Translations under genes and position numbers: made by a program | Assembly (NCBI RefSeq): GCF_009391885.1 | Contig: NZ_VZII01000031.1 | Coordinates: 1-64,000 of the forward strand | Direction: 5' to 3' | Length of the DNA: 64,000 nt | Source: Pseudomonas sp. MN1F | Lineage (GTDB): Bacteria > Pseudomonadota > Gammaproteobacteria > Pseudomonadales > Pseudomonadaceae | Part shown: positions 10,001-18,110 of the stretch, in pieces | Layout: every line of letters begins with the position of its first letter | Numbering within the stretch: the first letter of the stretch is position 1 | Notes under the pieces: generated by a model | The model's database searches: none | The model's input: only the letters and a program-made list of their open reading frames with translations | What the model was told of the DNA's origin: nothing

Positions 10001-11271
10001 AGCGCTCGGCCAGGAAGGCTGGCGTGCGTCCAACCTTGCGCTCGGTACTCGGCCGTGGCCACCTCAGCGTGGCCCTCATGGCGGTGGGCCTTGCTGGTAT
10101 CTCGCTGACCCTGCTCGGCGTGCTGGCCCTGCGAGCCTACGCCAACCACAACCTGCACCTGATTGCCCGCTCGATCAACTACACCGTCGAAGCCGCCGTG
10201 GTGTTCGACGACAGCGCAGCGGCTAACGAGGCGCTGGAACTGATTGCCAAAACCGAAGAAGTGGCGGACGCCAAGGTATTCAACAACGATGGGGAGCAGC
10301 TGGCGCACTGGCAGCGCCGCGAAGAAGGCGTGCTCGGGCACCTTGAGGCGCAAGTGGCGACGGCCTTGCTGGATGAGCCGATCAACCTGCCGATCCTGCA
10401 CCAGCAACAGAAAGTCGGGCATATCGAACTGGTCGGCCAGGGTCGCAGCCTGCTGCTGTTCCTGCTCAGCGGCCTGGGCGGCATCCTGTTTTGTACGATC
10501 CTCAGTGCCTTCGTTGCCTTGTACCTGTCGCGGCGCCTGCTCGGCGACATCGTCCGCCCCCTGCGCGCCCTGGCCAGCGTCGCCCACGCTGCCCGTCGCG
10601 AGCGCAGCTTCGACCGCCGTGTGCCAGAAGCGCCCATTGCCGAGCTCAACGAGCTGGGCAACGACTTCAATGCCTTGCTTGATGAACTGGAGGTCTGGCA
10701 CAGCCACCTGCAGAACGAGAACGCCACCCTGGCCCACCAGGCCAGCCACGACAGCCTGACCGGCCTGCCCAACCGCGCGTTCTTCGAGGGCCGCCTCAGC
10801 CGCAGCCTGCGCAACGCCGCACGGCAGCAAGACCACCTGGCGTTGCTGTTCCTCGACAGTGACCACTTCAAGCAGATCAACGACAGCCGCGGCCATGCCG
10901 TGGGCGACGAAGTGCTGATCAACGTCGCCGACCGCGTGCGTGCGCAACTGCGCGAGCACGACCTGGTGGCCCGCCTGGGCGGTGACGAGTTCGCCGTGCT
11001 GCTGACCCCACTTCATTCGCGCGAAGACGCCGAACGCATCGCCGAGAAGATCATCGCCAGCATGCAACTGCCGATGCTGCTCGATGGCGGCGAAAGCCTC
11101 ACCACGTCGCTCAGTGTCGGCATCGCGTATTACCCGGATGATGGCAGTGACCCTGCCAGCCTCCTCAATGCCGCAGATGCGGCGATGTACCAGGCCAAGC
11201 GCAAGCGCCGTGGCCAGTGGCAAGCGGCGCAGACGGAACGGTCCGCCGCCGATTTCCGGAACAGGAGTTGA
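9997..11271 (+). CDS. yfiN: YfiN/TpbB membrane diguanylate cyclase
   Basis: This 424-residue protein has TM1 at about 22-46, a periplasmic CHASE8/PAS-like domain at about 47-148, TM2 at 151-178, a HAMP domain and a C-terminal GGDEF domain. The active-site motif GGDEF is intact at 328-332. An RxxD inhibitory site (REHD, 319-322) sits five residues upstream, so product inhibition is expected. It makes c-di-GMP when YfiR repression is relieved, favouring attachment and small-colony growth. It sits between yfiR and yfiB in the usual order. Confidence 0.94.
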   Translation: MKRSARKAGVRPTLRSVLGRGHLSVALMAVGLAGISLTLLGVLALRAYANHNLHLIARSINYTVEAAVVFDDSAAANEALELIAKTEEVADAKVFNNDGEQLAHWQRREEGVLGHLEAQVATALLDEPINLPILHQQQKVGHIELVGQGRSLLLFLLSGLGGILFCTILSAFVALYLSRRLLGDIVRPLRALASVAHAARRERSFDRRVPEAPIAELNELGNDFNALLDELEVWHSHLQNENATLAHQASHDSLTGLPNRAFFEGRLSRSLRNAARQQDHLALLFLDSDHFKQINDSRGHAVGDEVLINVADRVRAQLREHDLVARLGGDEFAVLLTPLHSREDAERIAEKIIASMQLPMLLDGGESLTTSLSVGIAYYPDDGSDPASLLNAADAAMYQAKRKRRGQWQAAQTERSAADFRNRS

Positions 11272-11274
11272 ACC

Positions 11275-11766
11275 GTGATACAGCGTTTGCGTTTTTCTTT
11301 CGCCGTGATGTTGCTGGCCTTGCTGGTATTGGCAGGGTGCCAGAGCACGCCCCCCAAAGGGCTGACCGCCGAGCAGATTGCCGTGCTCAAGCGTGAAGGT
11401 TTTGCCCCCACCGACGAGGGCTGGGCGTTCGACCTGTCGGGCAAGGTGCTGTTCGGTAGCGACCTGGACAGCCTCAACGGCGCGAGCCAGGCGATCGTCG
11501 AGCGGATCGGCAAGGCCTTGCTGGGCGTGGGCATTGAGCGTGTGCGGGTCGATGGCCATGCCGATGCCTCGGGCAAGGCGGCGTACAACCAGCAGCTGTC
11601 CGAGCGGCGTGCGCAGAGTGTGGCCAAGGCGTTGATTGACGTTGGCATGCTGGCGCAGAACATTCATACCCGCGGGCTGGGTAGCACGCAGCCGGTGGCG
11701 GACAACCGCACCAGTGCCGGGCGGACCGAGAACCGACGGGTGTCGATTGTGGTGGCGTCTTATTGA
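11275..11766 (+). CDS. yfiB: YfiB outer-membrane OmpA-like lipoprotein
   Basis: This 163-residue protein starts at a GTG seven bases after an AGGAG site and three bases past yfiN. The lipobox LAGC makes Cys22 the lipidated residue. Position +2 is Gln, which favours outer-membrane sorting. The C-terminal half is an OmpA/peptidoglycan-binding domain (VDGHADASG, NQQLSERRAQ, NRRVSI). In P. aeruginosa YfiB binds YfiR and releases YfiN. The GTG start follows from the RBS and the need to keep the signal peptide. Confidence 0.93.
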   Translation: MIQRLRFSFAVMLLALLVLAGCQSTPPKGLTAEQIAVLKREGFAPTDEGWAFDLSGKVLFGSDLDSLNGASQAIVERIGKALLGVGIERVRVDGHADASGKAAYNQQLSERRAQSVAKALIDVGMLAQNIHTRGLGSTQPVADNRTSAGRTENRRVSIVVASY

Positions 11767-11824
11767 CATAGCTGCAAAGAATGCAGCGCGGTGTAGCTGA
11801 CAGGTGCCTGCCTTGAGGCTTTCG

Positions 11825-11874
11825 GCGCCTATGAGACCGAGCGCCGCCCGCGCGGCGCTCGGTCTCATAGGCGC
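11825..11874. repeat. perfect 23-bp inverted repeat, 4-base loop
   Basis: The arms at 11825-11847 and 11852-11874 are fully complementary, beginning GCGCCTATGAGACCGAGC, with loop CCGC. It lies between the converging ends of yfiB and the LysR gene. No T run follows on either strand. It resembles the dispersed intergenic repeats of P. putida-group genomes more than a classic terminator, but it could end both transcripts. Confidence 0.85.
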
Positions 11875-11907
11875 TGAAATGCTCTGGCGAACCCCCAGAG
11901 GCCCCCA

Positions 11908-12858
11908 TCAATCCTGAGCGAAGCGCATTTCTCGGGTCTCACCCATCAACAACGGCGCATTCGCCTCGGTCACCCCGCGAATGTAGTCCCACAACAAGGT
12001 AATCCGCTTCAACTTCCTCAAATCCTCCCGGCAATACATCCAGAACTGCCGCGTCACCTCGATCTCCTCCGGCAACACCGTCACCAGCCGCGCATCCTGC
12101 GCCGCCAGGAAGCACGGCAATATCGCCAACCCACGTCCCTGCAACGCCGCCGTGTACTGGGCAATCACACTGGTACTGCGCAAATGTGCATTGGCATTGG
12201 GAATCAGGTTGGCCAGGTACAGCAACTCCGAACTGAACGCCAGGTCGTCCACATAGCTGATGAACGGGTGGCTAACCAGGTCGCTGACCTGGCGGATCGG
12301 CGCATGGCTGTCGAGGTAGTCCTGGGTCGCATACAGCCGTAGCCGGTAGTCGCACAGCTTGCAGCACACATAAGGCCCATGCTCCGGTCGCTCCAGCGCG
12401 ATGACGATGTCCGCTTCGCGCTTGGACAGGCTGATGAAGTGCGGCAGCGGCAGGATATCCACCGAGATCGCCGGGTAGGCATCGACGAAATGGCTCAGCT
12501 GCGGGGTGATGAAAAAGCTACCGAAGCCCTCGGTGCACCCCATGCGCACATGCCCCGACAGCGCCACGCCCGAGCCGGAAACCTGCTCGCAGGCCATGTG
12601 CAAGGTGCTCTCGATCGACTCCGCGTAGCCCAGCAGGCGTTGCCCCTCGGCGGTCAGGACGAAGCCGTTGGTGCGTGACTTCTCGAACAGCAGCGTACCC
12701 AACGCCCCCTCCAGCGAGCTGATGCGCCGCGACACCGTGGTGTAGTCGACGGCCAGGCGTTTGGCCGCGCTGCTGGCTTTGCGCGTGCGCGCGACTTCAA
12801 GGAAGAACTTCAGGTCGTCCCAGTTCAGCGAACTGAGGGAGGTCAGATCTTTTTGCAT
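11908..12858 (-). CDS. LysR-family regulator, probable regulator of mmsAB
   Basis: This 316-residue protein has an N-terminal winged HTH (residues about 9-67; LNWDDLKFFLEVARTRK, YTTVSRRISSLE) and a LysR substrate-binding domain. The ATG at 12858 begins MQKDLTSL; the open frame runs much further upstream, but only as the antisense shadow of mmsA/mmsB. It is divergent from mmsA across 132 bases. In P. aeruginosa mmsAB is controlled by an AraC-type MmsR, so a LysR partner is a different arrangement. The target is inferred from position. Confidence 0.88.
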   Translation of the reverse strand: MQKDLTSLSSLNWDDLKFFLEVARTRKASSAAKRLAVDYTTVSRRISSLEGALGTLLFEKSRTNGFVLTAEGQRLLGYAESIESTLHMACEQVSGSGVALSGHVRMGCTEGFGSFFITPQLSHFVDAYPAISVDILPLPHFISLSKREADIVIALERPEHGPYVCCKLCDYRLRLYATQDYLDSHAPIRQVSDLVSHPFISYVDDLAFSSELLYLANLIPNANAHLRSTSVIAQYTAALQGRGLAILPCFLAAQDARLVTVLPEEIEVTRQFWMYCREDLRKLKRITLLWDYIRGVTEANAPLLMGETREMRFAQD

Positions 12859-12889
12859 GTTGATCCGGTTTTTTTGTGCGTTCTTGTTG

Positions 12890-12903
12890 GATGTTTGCAC
12901 ATC
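12890..12903. promoter_or_regulatory. candidate LysR operator in the mmsA divergent promoter
   Basis: The dyad GATGT-TTGC-ACATC is perfect with 5-base arms and fits a T-N11-A LysR box (T at 12887, A at 12899). It lies 32 bases upstream of the LysR start and about 90 bases before mmsA. Assignment rests on motif and position only. Confidence 0.4.
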
Positions 12904-12990
12904 TATACTCGAAAAAAGCCCCAAGGCGCCACCTCGCGTTTGCCCGGCGCTGGCGATCTCGTCCTGACAATAATTCCAAGGAGAACGCAG

Positions 12991-14517
12991 ATGAACGCAC
13001 CACAATCCCCTGACAAGACCAAGGTCGAGCAGGTCAAGCTGCTGATCGACGGCCAGTGGGTCGAGTCGAAAACCAGCGAATGGCGCGATATCGTCAACCC
13101 GGCCACCCAAGAGGTGCTGGCGCGGGTACCGTTCGCCACTGTCGAAGAAGTGGATGCCGCCGTGGCTGCGGGCCAGCGCGCCTTCAAGACCTGGCGTGAC
13201 ACCCCGATCGGCGCACGCATGCGCATCATGCTCAAGCTGCAGGCGCTGATCCGCGAACACACCAAGCGCATCGCCCAGGTGCTCAGTGCCGAACAGGGCA
13301 AGACCCTCGCCGACGCCGAAGGCGACATTTTCCGCGGCCTGGAAGTGGTCGAGCACGCGGCCTCCATCGGCACCCTGCAGATGGGCGAGTTCGCCGAGAA
13401 CGTCGCCAGTGGCGTGGACACCTACACCCTGCGCCAGCCGATCGGCGTCTGCGCCGGCATCACTCCGTTCAACTTCCCGGGGATGATCCCGCTGTGGATG
13501 TTCCCGATGGCCATCGTCTGCGGCAACACCTTCGTCCTCAAGCCTTCCGAGCAGGACCCGCTGTCGACCATGCTGCTGGTCGAGCTGGCGCTGGAAGCTG
13601 GTGTACCGGCGGGCGTGCTCAACGTGGTGCACGGCGGCAAGCAAGTGGTGGATGCGATCTGCACCCACCAGGACATCAAGGCGATTTCCTTCGTCGGCTC
13701 GACCGAAGTCGGTACCCATGTGTACAACCTGGCCAGCCAGCACGGCAAGCGTGTGCAGTCGATGATGGGCGCGAAGAACCACGCCGTGGTGCTGCCAGAC
13801 GCCAACCGCACGCAAACCGTCAATGCCTTGGTCGGTGCTGCCTTCGGCGCGGCAGGCCAGCGCTGCATGGCCACCTCGGTGGCGGTGCTGGTAGGCAAGG
13901 CGCGTGAGTGGCTGCCGGACATCAAGGACGCGGCCAGCAAACTCAAGGTCAACGCCGGTTGCGAGCCGGGCACCGATGTCGGCCCGGTGGTTTCCAAGCG
14001 CGCCAAGGAGCGTGTGCTGGGCCTGATCGAAAGCGGTATCAAGGAAGGCGCCAAGCTTGAACTCGATGGCCGTGGCGTGACGGTGCCAGGCTACGAGCAA
14101 GGCAACTTCGTCGGCCCGACCCTGTTCTCCGGGGTGAAGACCGACATGCAGGTGTACACCCAGGAAATCTTCGGCCCGGTGCTGGTGACCCTGGAAGTCG
14201 ACACCCTCGACGAAGCCATCGCCCTGGTCAACGCCAACCCGTTCGGCAACGGCACTGGCCTGTTCACCCAGAGCGGCGCGGCGGCGCGCAAGTTCCAGAG
14301 CGAGATCGACATCGGCCAGGTCGGTATCAACATCCCGATTCCGGTACCGGTACCGTACTTCAGCTTCACCGGCTCGCGCGGCTCCAAGCTCGGCGACCTG
14401 GGCCCATACGGCAAGCAAGTGGTGCAGTTCTACACTCAGACCAAGACCGTCACCGCCCGCTGGTTCGATGACGACAGCGTCAATGACGGTGTGAACACCA
14501 CCATCAGCCTGCGCTAA
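12991..14517 (+). CDS. mmsA: CoA-acylating methylmalonate-semialdehyde dehydrogenase
   Basis: This 508-residue aldehyde dehydrogenase converts (methyl)malonate semialdehyde to propionyl-/acetyl-CoA in valine, inositol and beta-alanine breakdown. Visible family features are the ITPFNFPGMIP region, FVGSTEVG, and the catalytic cysteine in GQRCMATS. The start follows an AAGGAG site at 12978-12983, giving MNAPQSPDK. mmsB follows 10 bases later, so the two form an operon. Several ALDH paralogs exist, but adjacency to mmsB supports MmsA. Confidence 0.94.
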   Translation: MNAPQSPDKTKVEQVKLLIDGQWVESKTSEWRDIVNPATQEVLARVPFATVEEVDAAVAAGQRAFKTWRDTPIGARMRIMLKLQALIREHTKRIAQVLSAEQGKTLADAEGDIFRGLEVVEHAASIGTLQMGEFAENVASGVDTYTLRQPIGVCAGITPFNFPGMIPLWMFPMAIVCGNTFVLKPSEQDPLSTMLLVELALEAGVPAGVLNVVHGGKQVVDAICTHQDIKAISFVGSTEVGTHVYNLASQHGKRVQSMMGAKNHAVVLPDANRTQTVNALVGAAFGAAGQRCMATSVAVLVGKAREWLPDIKDAASKLKVNAGCEPGTDVGPVVSKRAKERVLGLIESGIKEGAKLELDGRGVTVPGYEQGNFVGPTLFSGVKTDMQVYTQEIFGPVLVTLEVDTLDEAIALVNANPFGNGTGLFTQSGAAARKFQSEIDIGQVGINIPIPVPVPYFSFTGSRGSKLGDLGPYGKQVVQFYTQTKTVTARWFDDDSVNDGVNTTISLR

Positions 14518-14527
14518 GGAGCACGCC

Positions 14528-15418
14528 ATGCGTATCGCATTCATCGGCCTGGGCAACATGGGCGCGCCCATGGCCCGCAACCTGATCAAGGCCGGGCACC
14601 AGCTGAACCTGTTTGACCTGAACAAGACCGTGCTGGCCGAGCTCGCCGAACTCGGCGGCCAGGTCAGCGCCTCGCCGAAGGACGCGGCGGCCAGCAGCGA
14701 GCTGGTGATCACCATGCTGCCGGCGGCGGCCCATGTGCGCGCTGTGTACCTCAACGAAGACGACGGTGTGCTGGCCGGTATTCGCCCAGGCACGCCGACC
14801 CTGGATTGCAGCACCATCGACCCACAGACCGCGCGTGAGGTGTCCAAGGCGGCCGCCGCCAAAGGTGTGGACATGGGCGATGCGCCGGTGTCCGGAGGTA
14901 CCGGCGGCGCCGCGGCGGGCACACTGACCTTCATGGTCGGCGCCAGCAATGAGCTGTTCGCCACCTTCAAGCCGGTGCTGGAGCAGATGGGCCGCAACAT
15001 CGTGCACTGCGGTGAAGTGGGTACCGGGCAGATCGCCAAGATCTGCAACAACCTGCTGCTGGGCATCTCGATGATTGGCGTGTCCGAGGCCATGGCCCTG
15101 GGCAATGCGCTGGGCATCGACACCAAGGTGCTGGCGGGGATCATCAACAGCTCGACCGGGCGTTGCTGGAGTTCCGATACCTACAACCCGTGGCCGGGCA
15201 TCATCGAGACTGCGCCCGCATCGCGGGGGTATACCGGTGGGTTTGGCGCCGAGCTGATGCTCAAGGACCTGGGGCTGGCCACCGAGGCAGCGCGCCAGGC
15301 GCACCAGCCGGTGATTTTGGGCGCCGTGGCCCAGCAGTTGTATCAGGCCATGAGCCTGCGCGGTGAAGGCGGCAAGGACTTCTCGGCGATCGTCGAGGGC
15401 TACCGCAAGAAGGATTGA
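14528..15418 (+). CDS. mmsB: 3-hydroxyisobutyrate dehydrogenase
   Basis: This 296-residue beta-hydroxyacid dehydrogenase has the N-terminal Rossmann motif GLGNMGAPMARN, the substrate-site motif DAPVSGGTGGA, and the catalytic-lysine region GTGQIAKICNN. It oxidises 3-hydroxyisobutyrate to methylmalonate semialdehyde, the substrate of MmsA, using NAD. It starts after AAGGAG, 10 bases past mmsA. A terminator-like hairpin lies downstream. Confidence 0.94.
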   Translation: MRIAFIGLGNMGAPMARNLIKAGHQLNLFDLNKTVLAELAELGGQVSASPKDAAASSELVITMLPAAAHVRAVYLNEDDGVLAGIRPGTPTLDCSTIDPQTAREVSKAAAAKGVDMGDAPVSGGTGGAAAGTLTFMVGASNELFATFKPVLEQMGRNIVHCGEVGTGQIAKICNNLLLGISMIGVSEAMALGNALGIDTKVLAGIINSSTGRCWSSDTYNPWPGIIETAPASRGYTGGFGAELMLKDLGLATEAARQAHQPVILGAVAQQLYQAMSLRGEGGKDFSAIVEGYRKKD

Positions 15419-15430
15419 CGAGCGAGGCTT

Positions 15431-15503
15431 CATCGCGGGCCGGGCGGCCTTCCCTCTGTAACTGCGCACCAGAGGGAAGGGCACCCGCCCCGCGATGTTT
15501 TTT
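15431..15503 (+). terminator. terminator after mmsB
   Basis: CATCGCGGG and CCCGCCCCGCGATG close a long imperfect hairpin. Its inner arms are TTCCCTCT and AGAGGGAA. A run of T (GTTTTTTG) follows. It lies just past the mmsB stop and marks the boundary to the AT-rich gene downstream. Confidence 0.7.
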
Positions 15504-15508
15504 GAGTA

Positions 15509-15901
15509 TTATTTAGGTAAGGGGGGTAAGTAATGCATGAAAACTCCCAAACCAAAAAATGCGATAGTCAATATCAAAAGCGAGGAGCCCAAGAAGATTA
15601 GAAGGGTCTTGATTTTTGAAGGGAGATTATTTATTTCCTTGACGTCAATGAGGTTTTTTCGTGCATAGAATTTAGGAATGAGCAGGATGAATGATATATT
15701 CGTTAGTCGAAAGAATCTTCCCATCAAGCCAGCATGTAGCCAGAGTTTTTTTTCGCCGGTTATTGCGTTGCAATTTAATAAAAATCCTTCAATGTAATCA
15801 ATTTTGCGATGGGCGATATATATTGTTAATGCTAGGTTCAAGAAAAGTAAAGTTGTGACTGTCATGCTGTAGACTAAAAAAATCCAGTGCATGATCGTCA
15901 T
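15509..15901 (-). CDS. small AT-rich membrane protein, putative T6SS immunity protein
   Basis: I recognise no family in this 130-residue protein. It has a clear N-terminal membrane helix (residues about 6-31), a weaker hydrophobic stretch near 65-80, and a strong C-terminal helix at about 97-122 before a proline-rich tail. Its ATG overlaps the stop of the upstream putative effector by 4 bases, so the two are translationally coupled. The coding sequence is markedly AT-rich (23 of 60 bases are G/C at 15541-15600). Third position after hcp and a putative pore-forming effector suggests an inner-membrane immunity protein. That role is inference only. Confidence 0.65.
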   Translation of the reverse strand: MTIMHWIFLVYSMTVTTLLFLNLALTIYIAHRKIDYIEGFLLNCNAITGEKKLWLHAGLMGRFFRLTNISFILLIPKFYARKNLIDVKEINNLPSKIKTLLIFLGSSLLILTIAFFGLGVFMHYLPPLPK

Positions 15902-16875
15902 TTTGCTACTGCCTCGTATAGAAGTTCTCCAGCCCAGGCGCCTGCTTCATTCCCAAATTTTCCGCCTGCCATTCCCCCCACTGTACCGCCGAATATCCCA
16001 CAAGCGAGTGCTCCGGTTCCACCTGTCGCTACGCCAAACACCACGCTGCAAGCAGCACCAAGAAGAAGCTTGCCACTGGCTGCCCCAGCAGTAGTACCCA
16101 ACAAGCCCACGGTTAAAGAGCTAATCTCGACATAATGCGCCTTTTTGCATTCCTCCTCGCGTCCGAGCGTACAGGCTTTATGTATCTCCAGTCCGGTAGC
16201 AGCGACATCTAACGCAATCCCGACATACGTTCCTTTCTTTATCAAGTTAGCAGCTGTCGCCACGCCTGATACTTTGTTGGCATATCCTGCAATCTCGCCT
16301 GTATGTAAATAACTCTTTGTGGATATCCCTAGCGTCCTTTTGATCGAGCTTTTGTTCCTTAGGCCGGAACCGTAAGCAGCCAGCTTATTCAACTGCTGAT
16401 CCAACTTCATGAACAAGGCCGAACGCTTTGCATAGAACTGATCGCGAGCCGCCATCGTTCCTGACCCGAGATGCCGTTGATGCAACTTCTCGATTTCCAT
16501 CAAGGTGGCTTCGATAGCTTTCAGGTGCTTGCTCCACCCTTCACTGACTACTCCGGCGCCCACAGAAGCATGCGCAATGAGGCTCTTCAATGTCTCGAAA
16601 TTGTCCAGGAAAAAGTTATCCACACCCTGGCCGTTGCGCATCAACCCCAGGTGCGCAATTGTCGCCTGCCTCATCATCCAGGCTTCCTGACTGGTGCAGG
16701 AGGCCGTGGTAGGGTCGCCGATGATGATAAGTTCACCGCTACGGACCACCGTATTGGCAATGTGTGAATTCAGGACATCAAACTTTTCCAGGGAATGACC
16801 GGTCAGCGCCAGGTCGGATTTCAGCCTGTGATAGTTTTGCAGCTTGAGGTTGAGGTACGCGCGAGCTTCAGACAT
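15898..16875 (-). CDS. putative Hcp-associated type VI effector with glycine-rich membrane region
   Basis: This 325-residue protein has no family I can name. The N-terminal ~180 residues look helical and soluble. Residues about 211-235 form a hydrophobic helix. Residues 251-305 are a long Gly/Ala-rich hydrophobic stretch with repeated small-residue motifs (GGTG, GGTVGGMAGG), like glycine-zipper or pore-forming proteins. Cysteines are at 60, 235, 243, 276 and 292. The chosen ATG (MSEARAY) lies 10 bases past the hcp stop and 8 bases after GAGG. A longer frame to 16950 would overlap hcp. Position suggests delivery by Hcp and killing by membrane damage, which is inferred. Confidence 0.65.
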   Translation of the reverse strand: MSEARAYLNLKLQNYHRLKSDLALTGHSLEKFDVLNSHIANTVVRSGELIIIGDPTTASCTSQEAWMMRQATIAHLGLMRNGQGVDNFFLDNFETLKSLIAHASVGAGVVSEGWSKHLKAIEATLMEIEKLHQRHLGSGTMAARDQFYAKRSALFMKLDQQLNKLAAYGSGLRNKSSIKRTLGISTKSYLHTGEIAGYANKVSGVATAANLIKKGTYVGIALDVAATGLEIHKACTLGREEECKKAHYVEISSLTVGLLGTTAGAASGKLLLGAACSVVFGVATGGTGALACGIFGGTVGGMAGGKFGNEAGAWAGELLYEAVAK

Positions 16876-16885
16876 GGCAGCACCC

Positions 16886-17374
16886 TCACGCGTATTTTCT
16901 GTTGCCGATTCGGTCCCAGCCCCCGGCGATATTGCCGCCGCCACTGCCATCGTGGCGGCGTTGCTGGGTGTAAGTGGTCTTGATACGCCCGTAATTGATC
17001 TGCACCACTTCCAATGGCACTCCAGTGTCCACGGCCTGCGAATACTCGGCGATGATCACTTCTTCGAGGATGATTTCGAAGTACCTGAGCTTGTCACCAC
17101 CAGCACGGCAGAGGGCAAGCTTCACCTCTTTCAGATGCTGGCCCGTGCAACTGGCTTCCATCAGTTTGCAACTGGCACTGTCGAGGTATTTGGTGAAAGT
17201 GAAGTTGGTAACGGAAGTCCTGCCCGATGTTGCGCCACCTGCAGAACTGGCAGTGGCAGAGGTACTTTGGCTGACGCCAAAGTCGTAGCCCAGCACTTCA
17301 ATCCATTTGCTGTATTTTTCGTCCAGTGCTTCGCCTGGAATACTGTCGATCTGAATGTAGGCGTCGAAGGCCAT
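16886..17374 (-). CDS. hcp: Hcp, type VI secretion tube protein (orphan)
   Basis: This 162-residue Hcp1-family protein has the family opening MAFDAYIQIDSIPGE, a central TFTKYLDSAS segment, and the C-terminal GGWDRIGNRKY motif. Hcp hexamers stack into the T6SS inner tube and can carry effectors in their lumen. No tss/tag core genes occur in the window, so this is an orphan hcp. It starts after AAGGAG, with a further in-frame start 18 bases upstream that lacks a better site. The next two genes follow with a 10-base gap and then a 4-base overlap, typical of an effector-immunity operon. Confidence 0.93.
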   Translation of the reverse strand: MAFDAYIQIDSIPGEALDEKYSKWIEVLGYDFGVSQSTSATASSAGGATSGRTSVTNFTFTKYLDSASCKLMEASCTGQHLKEVKLALCRAGGDKLRYFEIILEEVIIAEYSQAVDTGVPLEVVQINYGRIKTTYTQQRRHDGSGGGNIAGGWDRIGNRKYA

Positions 17375-17612
17375 GATTACTCTCCTTGACATTGTTTTGG
17401 ATGGGCAATGCTGCCCGGCGATTCGGGCGACCTGTGCAGGCTAGGTCTGGGAGAGAGCGAGGGCAATACGCTATGGGGCGGTGTGGCGCAATTCAGAAAA
17501 GGACTACAAGCAGGGGGATTCAAGCTGAGGGTAAATGTCAGAAGATGTTGCTGAAGTTCAATGGGTTTATGGCTGTTTTGCTATTTCTGCTCCCGATGTT
17601 CAACAGAGTGAT

Positions 17613-17647
17613 GGCCCTGTAGGAAGTTTCGCGCTTTCCACAGGGCC
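17613..17647. repeat. inverted repeat downstream of the cupin gene
   Basis: GGCCCTGT and ACAGGGCC pair over 8 bases, extended by GGAAG/CTTTCC with a bulge. It lies between the cupin stop and the hcp promoter region. There is no T run after it in the cupin direction. It could separate the two minus-strand units or be a dispersed repeat. The rest of 17375-17669 holds the hcp upstream region, with no further gene that I can support. Confidence 0.55.
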
Positions 17648-17669
17648 TACATCGAGTTGGCAAAAAAAA

Positions 17670-18014
17670 TCAGGCGAAGACGAAGTACTTGCGCACAGTC
17701 TCGACCACTTCCCAGGTGCCTTTCATCCCTGGCTCGATCACGAACACATCACCCGCTTTCAGGTGCTTCGGCTCTTCGCCTTCCGGGGTGATGATGCAGT
17801 AGCCATCGAGGAAGTGGCAGAACTCCCACTTCTCGTAGTTGACCTCGAACTTGCCCGGGGTGCAGATCCAGGTGCCCATGATCTTGCTGCCGTCGGCCGA
17901 CAGGTAGGCGTTGAGGTTGACGGTGTGCGGATCGCCGCCGATGCGCTTCCACTTGGTGGCGTCCACGACCGGCGTCGGGCAGGTTTCGCGCAGGACGGTG
18001 ATGAAATCGGACAT
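17670..18014 (-). CDS. cupin-domain protein (Cupin_3 type)
   Basis: This 114-residue protein has a single cupin barrel. Visible elements are GTWICTPGKFEV, WEFCHFLDGYCIITPEG and HLKAGDVFVIEPGMKGTWEV, the pattern of the (S)-ureidoglycine aminohydrolase-like Cupin_3 group. The usual metal-binding histidines of the first motif are partly replaced, so catalytic activity is uncertain. It stands alone between hcp and dmeF and has no informative partner. Confidence 0.85.
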   Translation of the reverse strand: MSDFITVLRETCPTPVVDATKWKRIGGDPHTVNLNAYLSADGSKIMGTWICTPGKFEVNYEKWEFCHFLDGYCIITPEGEEPKHLKAGDVFVIEPGMKGTWEVVETVRKYFVFA

Positions 18015-18110
18015 GGCACAACTCCTGGTGACTGGCTGAATGACCCGTCACCATAGGGCCATTGGCCGAGCCGCAGTTGCCTGGGCTCGACGTCCAGCTG
18101 CCTGCCCGCG

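Noticed and set aside
11908..15147. A 1079-codon open frame on the minus strand
   Set aside because: Only its last 316 codons are the LysR gene; the rest is antisense to mmsA and mmsB, is low in complexity and has no domain.
17386..17622. A 78-codon plus-strand frame in the hcp upstream region
   Set aside because: No RBS, no domain, and it runs through the hcp promoter region.
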